Positions 17,330-25,763 of a stretch of 64,000 nucleotides of DNA are shown here, in pieces. The translations under genes were made by a program, and so were the position numbers. Positions within the stretch are counted from its first letter, which is position 1, and each line of letters opens with the position of its first letter. The DNA lies in assembly GCA_965207535.1 (NCBI GenBank), contig CBDBMR010000004.1, forward strand, positions 1-64,000, in the 5' to 3' direction. Source of the stretch: JAJDXO01 sp965207535 (GTDB lineage Bacteria; Pseudomonadota; Alphaproteobacteria; Rhodospirillales; UBA2165). The notes under the pieces were generated by a model that had not been told where the DNA came from, made no database searches, and worked only from the letters and a program-made list of their open reading frames with translations.

Positions 17330-17610
17330 CCGGGGCGCGGCCGCCGAATGCGAGCTGGGGCGCATGGATTTCCGTTGCCGGCTCATGGGTTGCCCGGAAT
17401 TGTCTCCGTAGAGCGTTTCAAGAATTTAGCCCGGCCACCGGGCGCCGCCCGCGGCTACTCGGTCACCGCGAACCCCGATGTGGAGCCGGTCCCAATCAAC
17501 GAAGACTCACCATAATGTTCTCGAAATTTGCACGGGCGGTGGCTTGTGCTCCGACACGTAGTGTACAAATGACTTCGACCAATTGAATTGCCAGCGAAGG
17601 GAATGTAATC
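17330..17610. other. Non-coding gap with an IS630-end-like trace
   Basis: About 280 bp without a recognisable gene. TAGAGCGTTTCAAG at 17410-17423 resembles the left end of IS630-1 and may be a scar. The segment CCCGGCCACCGGGCGCC can fold into a short hairpin. Nothing else is supported. Confidence 0.35.
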
Positions 17611-17814
17611 GTGCATACATTATCGCAGAATGCGATTTGCATATTGGTGGGAGGGCTCGCGGCCTATTCACACATCACGGGGTACCAACAGCTTTTTGAT
17701 GTACCCATAGATTTACTTGTGACCGTTTTTATGGGCGTCTTGGTTGCATCGTTGAACAAGGAGGCGATGGAAAAGTTTCTTTTTGTTAAGCGTGGTGAAG
17801 GAGAAAGCGATTAG
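17611..17814 (+). CDS. Small predicted membrane protein (67 aa)
   Basis: Start ATG at 17614 or GTG at 17611 (MHTLSQNAICILVGGLAAYS). Two hydrophobic stretches are seen: ICILVGGLAAYSHITGY and LLVTVFMGVLVASL, with a charged C-terminus (KFLFVKRGEGESD). It looks like a two-helix inner-membrane protein. It lies 55 bp before the S9 peptidase gene on the same strand and could be cotranscribed. No family is recognised and the function is unknown. Confidence 0.4.
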   Translation: MHTLSQNAICILVGGLAAYSHITGYQQLFDVPIDLLVTVFMGVLVASLNKEAMEKFLFVKRGEGESD

Positions 17815-17868
17815 GACGCGGGTCTCGACACAGTTCTTCGTTCGCGGGAATAGGGTGAAATTGTTCGA

Positions 17869-19785
17869 ATGAACCCTCGACGAACCGGCAAACCCTGGCA
17901 AATCGGCGCGGCGCCTCTCGTTGTCTCGATTTGGATAATTTCGCAAGCTCACGTTGCCTCTCCGGCGGCCGCTCAGCTTGCCCCTGAGAAACTCTTTACC
18001 GACACCCAACCGCTTTGGGGGCACGTTTTATCGCCCGACGGCAAGAGCGCTTTGGTTAGGCGCCGGAACGGAACTTCATACCCCATTGATGTAATGGACC
18101 TGGAGGCGGGCACCTTCACCGGTCTCAGGATGGAACGTTTCGTCGTAGGGCAATGGCATCCCGACGGACAGTCGATCTTTGCCCGAACCCGTCGTCATCT
18201 GTATCGGTTCGACCTGAAAGACCGGGTTGGCGGTCAGCGGGGAATTACGCCCACAGGCCTGGGACGATGGCGGGTTGTCGGCTATCCGCGAATTGAGGGA
18301 ACGGGGATTTTGGTTGCCGCCCAGTCCAATCGTTTTCCGGGTTCGCGGAATCTGTACAAATGTCCCGACGGGTCGGCACTGGGCGCGAAATGCGAACTCG
18401 TTTCATCTGATTTTTCAATAGCGGGCGCTGTCGTTCGGGACGTCAAGGGTAACATCGCCACGATGGTGTCCATGGGTTTGGATGGCTGGGCGGAAGGGCG
18501 GCGATTTCTCGGGAACGGTAAAGACGAGCGGGTGTTCCGTCATCTGCCTGACCGGGTTGTCACTCCGTTTGGGGTTCAAGATGAAACGGGTCATTTCCAC
18601 GCGATATCAAATCGAAAGCACAACTTCTCGCGCTTGGTGAGGATAAATGCCTTGTCCGGGGAAGAAGAGGCCGTCTTAAGTCTTCCGGATAGAGGCGTCG
18701 ACACCTTGACGATGAGCCGGGACGGCCGCCGGCCGCTGATCGCAATCTCTCAGGGCCGCCACCCGGAGTGGCACATTCTCGATCCTGATCTCAAACCGGT
18801 ATTTGAGAAACTCGCCCGCAAGTTCGAAAACCCGCCCTGGCTGCATGTGCTGAGTCTTGATAACTCGGGGCGACGATTGACCGTCAGCGTTCAATCGCCG
18901 GATCTTGTCGAAGCAATTTATCTCCTGGATGCGAATTCGTTGGAGGTCTCTCGGCTCGCGACGCGATCGATCGAACGGTCGGCGGACAAATTTGGTAAAT
19001 CGGAGCGGATCAAGATTCCGGTGAGAGACGGTTCACAACTCGACGCCATCGTCACATTGCCCCGGGGTAGGGCGAAGTCGCGCGCTCCCTTGGTGGTTCG
19101 ATTGCACGGCGGACCATGGGCGCGATTCCTGCCCGTGTTTGATCGCACCTCACAGCTGCTCGCGGCCAATGGCTATGCGGTCATGAATTTGAACTATCGC
19201 GGATCTTCCTTCTACGGTCGGGAGTCGCAGGAAAAGGCGGCCAAAGAACTTCTCGAGACCGCGGACCGCGATATTGCCGACGTCGTCGACTGGGCGAAGA
19301 AGAACCTTCCCATCGTCGATGACAGGATCGGCGTAATGGGATTTAGCTTCGGTGGATTTCTCGCGCTGCGGGCCGCTATTTCACAGCCGGGACGGTTTAA
19401 GGCGGTAATCTCAACCAACGGAATGGTTGACATGAAGCAATTCTGGCTCCGACAGCAACCGATCCCCCTTGCACGAATTATGTGGAACAAATATTTGGGC
19501 CTGGGCAGCCGGTTCCCTACGAAGAGCGACCTGGAAAAATATCTGGACGCCAAATCCCCGGTTAACAATGTTACGTACACGTCAATACCGGTGCTGGTCG
19601 TTGCCGGCGCAAGAGATGCGCGGGTGTCATCCGCCGTGACTCAAAAATATGTCGAAAGGGCGGGCAGGAACGGAATGACCATCGATTCCCTTGTGCTTCC
19701 TGGGGAAGGACACACGATCCGCCGACCGAAAAACTTGATTGCTTGGCACCAGCGAGTTCTCGACTTTCTAGAACAACACCTTTAG
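17869..19785 (+). CDS. S9 family prolyl oligopeptidase-type serine peptidase
   Basis: Exported serine peptidase of 638 residues with a signal peptide (VSIWIISQAHVASPAAAQ). Residues about 45-370 form a beta-propeller-like region with WDG-type repeats (LSPDGKSALVRRRNG, WHPDGQSIFARTR). The alpha/beta-hydrolase domain follows: the nucleophile elbow GVMGFSFGGFLALRAA holds Ser in GFSFGG, Asp is in VVAGARDARV, and His in LPGEGHTIRRP. HGGPWARF is the oxyanion region. The triad is complete and the length is normal. The likely role is cleavage of peptides in the periplasm. No functional link to the surrounding mobile DNA is apparent. Confidence 0.9.
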   Translation: MNPRRTGKPWQIGAAPLVVSIWIISQAHVASPAAAQLAPEKLFTDTQPLWGHVLSPDGKSALVRRRNGTSYPIDVMDLEAGTFTGLRMERFVVGQWHPDGQSIFARTRRHLYRFDLKDRVGGQRGITPTGLGRWRVVGYPRIEGTGILVAAQSNRFPGSRNLYKCPDGSALGAKCELVSSDFSIAGAVVRDVKGNIATMVSMGLDGWAEGRRFLGNGKDERVFRHLPDRVVTPFGVQDETGHFHAISNRKHNFSRLVRINALSGEEEAVLSLPDRGVDTLTMSRDGRRPLIAISQGRHPEWHILDPDLKPVFEKLARKFENPPWLHVLSLDNSGRRLTVSVQSPDLVEAIYLLDANSLEVSRLATRSIERSADKFGKSERIKIPVRDGSQLDAIVTLPRGRAKSRAPLVVRLHGGPWARFLPVFDRTSQLLAANGYAVMNLNYRGSSFYGRESQEKAAKELLETADRDIADVVDWAKKNLPIVDDRIGVMGFSFGGFLALRAAISQPGRFKAVISTNGMVDMKQFWLRQQPIPLARIMWNKYLGLGSRFPTKSDLEKYLDAKSPVNNVTYTSIPVLVVAGARDARVSSAVTQKYVERAGRNGMTIDSLVLPGEGHTIRRPKNLIAWHQRVLDFLEQHL

Positions 19786-19995
19786 CCGTAGCTCAATCCC
19801 GGGTCCGGGATTATTCAACTGTCGAATGAAAATAGAGAGTTCGTCGGAGGAAGTGATTCACCGGCGGATCGCATGATAGTTCATGGGCATGTGATGATGA
19901 TTTTCGATGCGGCGTCAAAAAATCATTTGCCTTGCGGGGTGCGCGAGGTGCGTAATTGGCAATTACCACATTTAAGGCGGGTGAAGTTTGAATGG

Positions 19996-20676
19996 CCGCC
20001 TACCCGGCTCTTGAACAAAATCCATGCGCTGCATAACCGTCACGGGATCAAGCTGAAGAAGGAAAGCCTGTCCAGCAAGCGCCGCCTGATGGCGCTCGAC
20101 ATCGGCCGGTTCTCCGCCCTCGAGCAGGTCGAGCTCAAGGTGGTGCGCGACCAGGCCCTGGGCCTGACCGAGTCGGTCGCCGAACTGGACCGGGAGATCG
20201 AGCGCGCCGCCGGCGCCATGGACGGCTACGACAGCCTGGTCAGCATCAAGGGTATCGGTCCGCGTGCGGCCGCGGTCTTCCTGTCCGGCATCGGCGACGT
20301 CAACGACTTCGAGAGCGCCGACAAGCTGGCCGCCTATCTCGGCATCGTGCCCAGGGTCAGTCAATCGAACGAGTCGGTCAATTCGCGAAGCGAAATGATC
20401 TTAACCGACAACCGGGGGCGGATCACCAAGCGGGGCAACAAGCTGGTGCGCACCACGCTGGTGCAATGCACGCTGATCGCGATCCGCTACTCCGGCTATC
20501 TCAATGCCTTCTACCGCCGCATCAAGGAGCGGCGGGGCGCCGGCAAGGCGATCATCGCCACCGCCCGGAAGCTGCTCAAAATCATCTACGACACGCTGAA
20601 AAACGGCTGGGTCTTCGAAGACTTTCCAAACTTCAAGAGACAGCAGGAACCCGTTTCCGCTGGACAACCATTATAG
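19996..20676 (+). pseudogene. IS110-family transposase, C-terminal remnant with in-frame mini-hairpin
   Basis: Encodes only the C-terminal two thirds of an IS110 transposase: LLNKIHALHNRHGIKLKKE, SIKGIGPRAAAVFLSGIGD (helix-hairpin-helix region), KLAAYLGIVPRVSQSNE, TDNRGRITKRGNKLVRTTLVQ and FYRRIKERRGAGKAIIATARK. The N-terminal DEDD (RuvC-like) domain is missing, so it cannot be active. Between SNE and TDNRGRI there are ten extra residues (SVNSRSEMIL) produced by the 30 bp mini-hairpin ME5, inserted without disturbing the frame. An open frame continues upstream to 19873, but that part is not IS110-like. Confidence 0.85.
20374..20403 (-). repeat. Mini-hairpin element ME5 (30 bp) in IS110 remnant
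   Basis: On the plus strand it reads TCGGTCAATTCGC, GAA, GCGAAATGATCTTA; in the ME1 orientation it is on the minus strand. An 11 bp stem with one mismatch and one wobble closes a GAA loop. Flanks are CAATCGAACGAG and ACCGACAACCGG. The length of 30 keeps the transposase frame open. Confidence 0.85.
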
Positions 20677-20686
20677 GAGGTTTTGG

Positions 20687-20781
20687 ATGCGTCGGACGGA
20701 GTTGTTACAGGGACTGAGTCGGTCAATTCGGGACGAAATGACCTTAATTGATGAAGTTTGAAGAGGTTTACGGGCGCACCT
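20687..20781 (+). pseudogene. ISNCY (IS1202/ISDol1-like) transposase N-terminal fragment
   Basis: ATGCGTCGGACGGAGTTGTT encodes MRRTELLQGL, and after removing ME6 it continues RLMKFEEVYGR, which I recognise as the opening of ISNCY-type transposases. A good ribosome binding site (ATAGGAGG) precedes it. The fragment ends at about 20781, where the relaxase sequence begins, so only some 22 codons remain. Its reading frame is broken by the 28 bp mini-hairpin. Confidence 0.65.
20719..20746 (-). repeat. Mini-hairpin element ME6 (28 bp) in ISNCY fragment
   Basis: Plus strand: TCGGTCAATTCG, GGA, CGAAATGACCTTA. Ten-base arms with one mismatch flank a GGA loop. The flanks CAGGGACTGAG and ATTGATGAAG join to the normal transposase reading. 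It is two bases shorter than ME5 because the loop-proximal base pair is missing. Confidence 0.85.
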
Positions 20782-23568
20782 GTCGCGGTGCGCTGGATCA
20801 AACGCCTCGGCAAGCGCGGCAAGGAGGGCGAGATCCATCACCGCCCCGGCCGCGACCTGGCCTTCAGCGCGCCCAAGAGCGTGTCCCTGGCCGCCCTGGT
20901 CGGCGGCGACGGGCGCATCGTCGAGGCGCATGACCGCGCCGTGGCGGGGGCGCTCGACTGGTTCGAGCGGAACGCCGCCGAGACCCGGATGCGGGACCCG
21001 GTACAGGGGCGCATGGTCCGGGCGGGCAACCAGAAGACGGTGATCGCCACCTTCCGCCACGACACGTCGCGGAACCTCGATCCCGCGCTGCACACCCATT
21101 CGGTGATCGCCAACATGGTGCAAGGCGAGGACGGCAAGTGGCGGACCATGGCCAACGAGCGGCTCTATGCCTCGAAGATGGCGCTGGGGGCGCTCTACCG
21201 CAACGCGCTGGCGGGCGAGCTCGGGAAGCTCGGCTACGCCATAGAGAAGACCCATGCCGACGGCCGGTTCGAGATCGCCGGTGTCTCGCGGGACATCGTG
21301 GAAGCCTTCTCCACGCGGCGGGCCGAAATCGAGGCGGCCATGGAGAGCCGGGGTCTGGGCACGACGGGTGAGAACCCGCACCTCGCCCGGCGCGCGGCGC
21401 TGATGACCCGGGCGGCCAAGCGCGAGGTGGACCGCGATGAACTGCGCGAGACCTGGGAGAAGCAGGCCGCCGCCCTCGGCTTCGACGCCAAGGGGCTGGT
21501 CGCGGAGGCGGTGGAGCGGGAATCGGCCGGTATGGCCCCACGGCGCAGCCTCGATGGGACCCTCGGGCCGACGAACGGCAGGACCCATGACGGCCCCGGC
21601 GCCGCCGGCCGGGACGGAGCACCGGCGGCGGCGCGCCAGCCGGACCTGTTCGAGCACGCCGCGAAGGCGGACCCCGCGCGAACGGCGATGGACTGGGCAT
21701 TGGCCCATCTCTCGGAGCGCGATGCGGTGTTTTCCGATACCGGCCTGTTCGCGGCCGCGCTCGCCTTTGACCCCGGTTCGGCATCCATCGGCGCCATCGA
21801 GCGGGCGGTGGAAGAGCTCAAGCGCGATGGCCGGCTGCACGATGCGCCGGGGCTGGCGGGCGGCGGCGGATTGACCACCGACAGGGCGCTGGCCGGGGAG
21901 CGGGAGACGGTCGCGCTGATGCGGAGCGGCGAACGGCGCGGCAAGGCACCCATGCGGGGCTGGATGGTGGAGCGGCACCTGCGCAAGGGACCGCTCACTG
22001 CCGGGCAGAAACAGGCGGTCAAGCTCATCCTGACCGAAAAGGACAGAACGGTGGGCGTCCAGGGCTACGCGGGCACGGGGAAGACGAAGATGCTGGCGCG
22101 TGCGAGGACGCTCGCCGGGAAGAAGGGCTGGCGCATGGTGGGCTTGGCGCCCTCGGCCTCGGCCGCGCGCACGCTCAACCAGGAATCCGGTATCGGTTCG
22201 GAGACCCTGCAACGCTTCCTCGCCCGCAACGCGGGCGTCGCCGAGGGCAGGCTGACCAGGAGGGGCGCGAAGGAAATGCGCAAGGCGTTCGCGAAGACCG
22301 TGCTGGTGGTCGACGAGGGCTCTCTCACATCCACCGTCCAGGCCCGCGACCTGCTCAGGATCGCGGGCGAACTGCGCATCCCGAAGCTGGTGCTGGTGGG
22401 GGATTCCAAACAGCTCGACGCGGTGGATGCCGGCAAGCCCTTCGCCCAGCTTCAGCAGGCGGGCATGAAGATGGCGGTGATGGACGAGATCCTGCGCCAG
22501 CGCGATCCCGGCCTGAAGGCGGCCGTGGAGGCGAGCCTCGCGGGTGAGATCGGCAAGGCATTCGACAGGCTCGGCGCCAATGTGGCCGAGGTCAAGGCCG
22601 ACAACATCGCGGGCGCGGTGGCGGCAAGGTGGCTCAGGCTCTCCCCGGAGATGCGCGAGCACACCGGGGTGATGGCCCCGAGCCACGCGCTGCGGGAAGG
22701 CATCAACGGCCATATCCGCGAGCGCCTGGTGCGCGAGGGCCGTATTACCGGCCCCGTCCTGGAGACCTCGCGCCTGGTCTCGAAGGGCTACACCAACGCC
22801 GAGAAGTCGCTCGCGGCCAACTATGCACCGGGCGACGTGGTCGCGTTCCACCGTCCCTACAAACGGATCGGCGCCGCCAACGGCGAGGAGCGCCGGGTCG
22901 CCGGCGTCGACCGCAAGGAGGGAACCGTGCTGCTCGAAGCCCCGGGCGGCGGCACCGTCGCCTGGAAGCCGTCGGAGATCGGCGGGCGGCGGGGCGGAAC
23001 GGAGGTCTACCGCCGCGAGAGCATGGAGCTTCGCGCCGGCGACCGCATCCGCTGGACCCGCAACGACAAGGGGCTCGGGCTGGTCAACAGCGGGACCGCC
23101 GAAGTCATGGGCATCCGGAACGGCCGGGTGACGTTTCGGCTGGAGGACGGGCGCAGGCTCACGCTGACCCCGGGCGATCCGCAGCTTCGCCATCTGGACC
23201 ATGCCTGGTGCTCGACCGTGCATGCGTTCCAGGGCCGCACGGTCGACAATGTTATTGCTGCGATGGAGGCGAACCATCCGGCATTGACCACGCAGAAAGC
23301 GTTATACGTGGAAATCTCACGCGCCCGCGACCGGGCGGAGCTCGTGACCGACGACGCGCAGGCGCTCAAGGAACGCCTTGAAGCGGTCACGGGGATGCGC
23401 CTCTCGGCGCTGGAAGGCATCGGCGAGGACGTAAGCAGGGCGGGCGAGCGCGACGAAAGGGCCGCCCGGGAGAAGACGGAGCCGTCGAGGGACAGGATCG
23501 CACGCTCGACGCCGGAGCCCGAGCCAGCGGCGAAGACGAAGGTGCGCGAGATGAACCTCGGATTATAA
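20758..23568 (+). CDS. traA: MobF-type relaxase/helicase (TraA), N-terminus lost
   Basis: Conjugative relaxase with the catalytic start removed. The readable protein begins at a TTG inside IS-derived sequence; genuine homology starts around GKEGEIHHRPGRDLAFSAPK. Present: the HUH motif LDPALHTHSVIANM, then a RecD-like helicase with Walker A GVQGYAGTGKTKM (about residues 432-444), VVDEGSLTS (Walker B), VLVGDSKQLDAV, and the C-terminal WCSTVHAFQGRTVDNVI and YVEISRARDR motifs. The first 70-80 residues of MobF relaxases, which carry the nicking tyrosines, are absent. Plasmid processing is therefore unlikely, though helicase activity could persist. Length 936 residues. Confidence 0.88.
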   Translation: MKRFTGAPVAVRWIKRLGKRGKEGEIHHRPGRDLAFSAPKSVSLAALVGGDGRIVEAHDRAVAGALDWFERNAAETRMRDPVQGRMVRAGNQKTVIATFRHDTSRNLDPALHTHSVIANMVQGEDGKWRTMANERLYASKMALGALYRNALAGELGKLGYAIEKTHADGRFEIAGVSRDIVEAFSTRRAEIEAAMESRGLGTTGENPHLARRAALMTRAAKREVDRDELRETWEKQAAALGFDAKGLVAEAVERESAGMAPRRSLDGTLGPTNGRTHDGPGAAGRDGAPAAARQPDLFEHAAKADPARTAMDWALAHLSERDAVFSDTGLFAAALAFDPGSASIGAIERAVEELKRDGRLHDAPGLAGGGGLTTDRALAGERETVALMRSGERRGKAPMRGWMVERHLRKGPLTAGQKQAVKLILTEKDRTVGVQGYAGTGKTKMLARARTLAGKKGWRMVGLAPSASAARTLNQESGIGSETLQRFLARNAGVAEGRLTRRGAKEMRKAFAKTVLVVDEGSLTSTVQARDLLRIAGELRIPKLVLVGDSKQLDAVDAGKPFAQLQQAGMKMAVMDEILRQRDPGLKAAVEASLAGEIGKAFDRLGANVAEVKADNIAGAVAARWLRLSPEMREHTGVMAPSHALREGINGHIRERLVREGRITGPVLETSRLVSKGYTNAEKSLAANYAPGDVVAFHRPYKRIGAANGEERRVAGVDRKEGTVLLEAPGGGTVAWKPSEIGGRRGGTEVYRRESMELRAGDRIRWTRNDKGLGLVNSGTAEVMGIRNGRVTFRLEDGRRLTLTPGDPQLRHLDHAWCSTVHAFQGRTVDNVIAAMEANHPALTTQKALYVEISRARDRAELVTDDAQALKERLEAVTGMRLSALEGIGEDVSRAGERDERAAREKTEPSRDRIARSTPEPEPAAKTKVREMNLGL

Positions 23569-23956
23569 GCAAGGCGCCTGGCGCGTCTTCCGGCGTGGAA
23601 TTGTTGATGCGGTTCACAATCCAGTCCCCTGGGTGTATCACTACGAGGGTAAAATGCAGCGGCGCAAACTGCGTTACAGTCGGGTGCGCGATCCCATTGC
23701 GCGAATGCGCCGGGCAGATTGGCGAGGGAGAACGAGGTTTGCCGGAATTCGTCGCGGACAATGCTTCTTGTACTGCCAACACACAGTCGAACGCCGACAA
23801 TGCACTTCAGCCGGCGGTCAAGGATTTTGAGCAGGCGGCCGCGGCATTCGCCGGGGATCGGGAACCCGAGTGTGGTGAGTGGATCAGGCACGTCACCGAT
23901 TCCTGGATGGCTGTACGTCGAACCGCCAACAGACCTGCCGAAATTGGGAGGACGCA
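23569..23956. other. Non-coding or unrecognised stretch before hicBA
   Basis: About 390 bp with several short open frames on the plus strand, none with recognisable content or a good ribosome binding site. It probably contains the hicBA promoter close to 23950. Nothing else is supported. Confidence 0.3.
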
Positions 23957-24178
23957 ATGACCAGACACATGACCGCGATCGTTGAACGCGAAGACGAGGG
24001 CTATGTGGCGCTCTGCCCCGAGGTCGATATAGCAAGTCAGGGCGCGAGCGTGACGGAAGCGCGCGAGAACCTCGCCGAGGCGCTCGCGCTGTTTTTCGAG
24101 ACGGCGGCTGGCGAGGAAATCGACCGGAGGCTGCGCGGCGAGGTCTACGTGACCCAGATTGAGGTGGCGGTTGGCTAA
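23957..24178 (+). CDS. hicB: HicB antitoxin
   Basis: 73-residue antitoxin with the partial RNase H-like HicB fold. MTAIVEREDEGYVALCPEVDIASQGASVTEARENLAEALALFFE is the family signature (YVALCPE, AS-Q-G-x-T-x-EA, NL-EA). It starts at ATG 23957, preceded by GGGAGGACGCA. The short C-terminus (RLRGEVYVTQIEVAVG) fits the small HicB type that lacks a DNA-binding domain. The 3' end overlaps hicA. The order antitoxin-toxin is one of the two known arrangements. Confidence 0.88.
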   Translation: MTRHMTAIVEREDEGYVALCPEVDIASQGASVTEARENLAEALALFFETAAGEEIDRRLRGEVYVTQIEVAVG

Positions 24179-24398
24179 GTTGCGTGTCTTGTCAGGACGC
24201 GAGGCCTGCCGGATTCTCGCCGCTCACGGCTTCGTCGAAGTCCGAAGACGCGGCAGTCACATCGCGATGCAGAAGGCTGTGGGTGACGGCACGGTGACGG
24301 TTCCGGTGCCGGATCATCGGGAACTGCGCACCGGCACGCTGTTGTCGATCATCCGCCAGTCGGGCGTCCCGCGTTCGGCGTTTGAAGGAAAATCGTGA
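24159..24398 (+). CDS. hicA: HicA toxin (mRNA interferase)
   Basis: Double-stranded-RNA-binding-fold toxin that cleaves mRNA. The likely start is TTG 24159 or TTG 24171 (LAKLRVLSGREACRIL), within the hicB 3' end. The sequence has the family core LSGREACRILAAHGFVEVRRRGSHIAMQK, with the catalytic His in GSH, followed by VTVPVPDHRELRTGTLLSIIRQSG. About 75 residues, intact. Overlap with hicB implies translational coupling. It probably stabilises the surrounding mobile element. Confidence 0.88.
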   Translation: MRWRLAKLRVLSGREACRILAAHGFVEVRRRGSHIAMQKAVGDGTVTVPVPDHRELRTGTLLSIIRQSGVPRSAFEGKS

Positions 24399-24417
24399 GC
24401 GCGTCCGGTAAATGTCT

Positions 24418-24804
24418 TCACGCTGAATCCTCGCCCAGGGCCTCCGCCATCGTCTTGCGCCCATCGTTGAGGATGTCCTCAAGCTCCTGCTTGCGCTCTT
24501 CGCGGAGCAATTCCTGACCGCGGAGCGTGGCCAGCAGGTAGACGCCGCGGTAGATGTCCTCGATCAGCGAGAGATAACCGGGCGGGATCGCGTCCTCGTC
24601 GGGCCTGTCGAGACGCTCCTCGGCGGCGGCGAGGGTCGCGGAACGGACGAGCTGGCTGGCCGGGATCCCCTGGCGCAGGGCCGCGTCCTCGACCAGTTGC
24701 CACTCCGAATCGGAGAACCGGATGGTGCGCGAGCGGCGGAAGTCGCCCGCACGGTCTTCGGATTCGTTCGGCTTCTCGTGAGATTTGCGAGGGTTTCGTG
24801 CCAT
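24418..24804 (-). CDS. Ribbon-helix-helix accessory protein of the mobile element
   Basis: 128 residues starting at ATG 24804, preceded by AAAAGGAGCAACCAC. An N-terminal basic, polar segment (MARNPRKSHEKPNESED) precedes a ribbon-helix-helix-like unit, RTIRFSDSEWQLVEDAALRQGIPASQLVRSATLAAAEE. The rest is helical (LRGQELLREERKQELEDILNDG). Such proteins near relaxase genes often act as MobC/TraD-type accessory factors binding oriT, but that role is inferred from the neighbourhood. It is convergent with hicA, with about 20 bp between them. Confidence 0.65.
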   Translation of the reverse strand: MARNPRKSHEKPNESEDRAGDFRRSRTIRFSDSEWQLVEDAALRQGIPASQLVRSATLAAAEERLDRPDEDAIPPGYLSLIEDIYRGVYLLATLRGQELLREERKQELEDILNDGRKTMAEALGEDSA

Positions 24805-25441
24805 GTGGTTGCTCCTTTTCAGCCCCGCCAAGGTCCGGCGCGGGCCGAAATCATTTCCGAATCCAGACCGCTTGTCCCGCTTCCGGTCGAGAATCCGCAG
24901 GGTCATCGAGGCCGTCGCGGCCCTGCACCGCCTCCCGGCCAACGGTATGGCCGATCCTCCGGAGAGGGTGAAGATCGTGCCCGAACGGGGTGTGCGGGCG
25001 GGCCGATCCGGCCGGTTCCGGCGAACACAATTCGTGTTCTCAGCGTATTGCATCGCCATGCGCCAGGCAATCGGTCGGCGAAAGAATATGCTTCGATCAT
25101 CCTGTATGGCCGCCAGGCGTCGCCAAGGGGCGCCAAGCGTACCGGCACGAATGTGTTTAGGGCGACATGCACTCGATCCGCAATGCTCGAATCGTCTTCA
25201 GTCGTCACCGGGGGTGCTGGAGCGCACTCCAGGGTATTCAAGGGTAGGTGTTGGCGGGCCTTGCAGCCTGCTGCGTCAGGTGTGAGAACCAAACGCCGAA
25301 AGGCGTCCCGATTATACTTCCTAACCGCACAACCCGTCGGGCCATGAAAGCCGTTGTGCCAACGGCATTTAGCCCGAGCGGCGCTTGAGCGGCAGCGCCC
25401 GCCGCGCACTTGCGGAGACAGCCTCCGAACCGCCGCGCGGC

Positions 25442-25474
25442 TTCCGGGCGGCACTATAGGAAGCAGGAGGTAAC
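25442..25474 (+). promoter_or_regulatory. Leader/RBS block shared with 38202-38234
   Basis: TTCCGGGCG, then GCACTATAGG, then AAGCAGGAGGTAAC. The block at 38202-38234 reads TTCCGGGCG, ATAGTGTAGG, AAGCAGGAGGTGAC: about 27 of 33 bases identical. It ends in a near-perfect Shine-Dalgarno sequence. It may be the 5' leader of an element gene copied to both places. Confidence 0.5.
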
Positions 25475-25627
25475 ATGGCAATGCACGGAATCCTGGGCAC
25501 CGTCGCCGGTCTTCACACATGGCGCACCGGGCCCGCAGGCGTTCCCTCAGCGCACACGCGCCGTCGCACATGTTCCGGAGATCAGGGAGGCGCTGTACAT
25601 ATGTTGCCGCTGCGCACGGGCGGATGA
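25475..25627 (+). CDS. Possible 50-residue protein with strong RBS
   Basis: ATG 25475 follows GCAGGAGGTAAC at ideal spacing. The 50-codon product starts MAMHGILGTVAGLHTWRTG and ends MLPLRTGG at a TGA. No family is recognised and there is no membrane segment. The codon pattern is not clearly coding beyond the first 20 codons, so it may be the truncated start of a longer gene. The shared leader sequence is the main reason to list it. Confidence 0.3.
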   Translation: MAMHGILGTVAGLHTWRTGPAGVPSAHTRRRTCSGDQGGAVHMLPLRTGG

Positions 25628-25763
25628 TGAAGGTGTTGCTGATCATGGCGATGGATTCTCCTTTCTCCGATGCGGCGCTGTCCGTGCCGCCGCACCGGAT
25701 GGTGACGGCAGGAATGAACGGGCCGCGCCGTAGCAACGACGCGGCCCCTCGATGCGGTTCGGA

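Larger units (their letters stand above)
24805..25763. other. Gap of about 960 bp with weak coding evidence
   Basis: No confidently recognised gene. A plus-strand 50-codon frame (25475-25627) has an excellent ribosome binding site. A minus-strand frame from 25646 leftward (MISNTFIIRPCAAA...) has AAAGGAG upstream but an unconvincing long tail; the two overlap, so at most one is real. Palindromic traces occur, such as TGGAGCGCACTCCA near 25218. Confidence 0.35.

Noticed and set aside
20671..23277. 868-codon open frame on the minus strand
   Set aside because: Antisense to the relaxase/helicase, whose motifs are unmistakable. The composition (Arg, Ala, Gly, His, Pro) is that of a shadow frame.
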